Positions 5,999-6,147 of a stretch of 6,147 nucleotides of DNA are shown one piece after another (position 1 is the first letter of the stretch; each line of letters begins with the position of its first letter). A program made the position numbers and the translations under genes. Under the pieces are notes generated by a model. It saw only the letters and a list, made by a program, of their open reading frames with translations. It did not search any database and was not told where the DNA came from. Source of the DNA: SAR202 cluster bacterium (GTDB lineage: Bacteria > Chloroflexota > Dehalococcoidia > UBA3495); assembly GCA_009392075.1 (NCBI GenBank), contig VFHG01000028.1, forward strand, positions 1 through 6,147, given 5' to 3'.

Positions 5999-6147
5999 CT
6001 ATCCCGTCCGTTTTTTGCCGGTCTTTTCCTCGAATAGTTTCCAGGTGAGGTCGTTGAATGGGTAATACTTGCCAGGCGAGCACTGCTCGATCTCCAATTG
6101 GGCTTTGATAACCTCTTCCACTTCCTCTCGTTCGTGGGCGATACGGA
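5999..6147 (-). CDS. C-terminal fragment of an unrecognised protein (5' end off window)
   Basis: The minus-strand frame enters at the right edge and ends at TAG (6001-5999), giving 48 residues. It starts R-I-A-H-E-R-E-E-V-E-E-V-I-K-A and ends K-L-F-E-E-K-T-G-K-K-R-T-G. The N-terminal part is a highly charged likely helix rich in Glu. It is followed by the aromatic stretch G-K-Y-Y-P-F-N-D-L-T-W (25-35) and a basic tail. I chose this frame because codon third positions are mostly G/C and the composition looks like real protein. The other two minus-strand frames are also open here but give low-quality, Ser/Arg-rich translations. I do not recognise the family. The protease ATG lies 97 nt further on, with no clear terminator between them. 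Confidence 0.55.
   Translation of the reverse strand, partial: RIAHEREEVEEVIKAQLEIEQCSPGKYYPFNDLTWKLFEEKTGKKRTG

Noticed and set aside
1..6147. CRISPR array, tRNA/rRNA, insertion sequence or phage module
   Set aside because: I saw no spaced repeats, cloverleaf or rRNA-like sequence, transposase motif or flanking terminal inverted repeats on either strand.

Overview
All recognisable genes in this window lie on the minus strand, so transcription runs from the high-numbered end to the low-numbered end. I found no RNA gene, CRISPR array, insertion sequence, prophage gene or credible plus-strand gene. The gene content suggests a free-living bacterium: a lipobox-anchored HtrA-type protease, a MOSC protein, an HpcH/HpaI aldolase, a 'QIEHH' fatty acid desaturase, a SnoaL-like protein and a 'GTRKG' beta-propeller protein. 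The mixture, the lipoprotein form of the protease and the insertion in its PDZ domain remind me of Chloroflexota (SAR202/Dehalococcoidia-like) or actinobacterial genomes. That is an impression from protein style, not a placement.

Layout in transcription order. (1) 6147-5999: last 48 codons of an unrecognised protein. (2) 5901-4663: trypsin-like serine protease with one PDZ domain and a lipoprotein signal peptide. (3) 4621-3857: MOSC-domain protein, 41 nt after the protease with no terminator between them, so probably co-transcribed. (4) 3854-3826: a near-consensus sigma70-type promoter with a 17-nt spacer, followed by a leader with a small hairpin. (5) 3761-2961: HpcH/HpaI-family class II aldolase. 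(6) 2928-1696: membrane fatty acid desaturase with three histidine boxes, 32 nt after the aldolase. (7) 1669-1640: intrinsic terminator that closes the aldolase-desaturase unit. (8) 1596-1189: small SnoaL/NTF2-like protein. (9) 1073-1: Asp-box beta-propeller (sialidase/BNR-like) gene running off the left edge.

The main anomaly is in the last gene. Its reading frame is broken twice: by one extra base in a GC run near 784-790, and by a perfect 11-bp tandem duplication at 136-157. Removing both restores one continuous propeller protein with five Asp-boxes. The gene is therefore either a recent pseudogene, a locus altered by replication slippage, or a victim of sequence or assembly error.

I see no evidence for a coherent new multi-gene system. 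The genes look like ordinary metabolic and envelope functions, probably in about four transcription units. No gap between genes exceeds about 120 bases.
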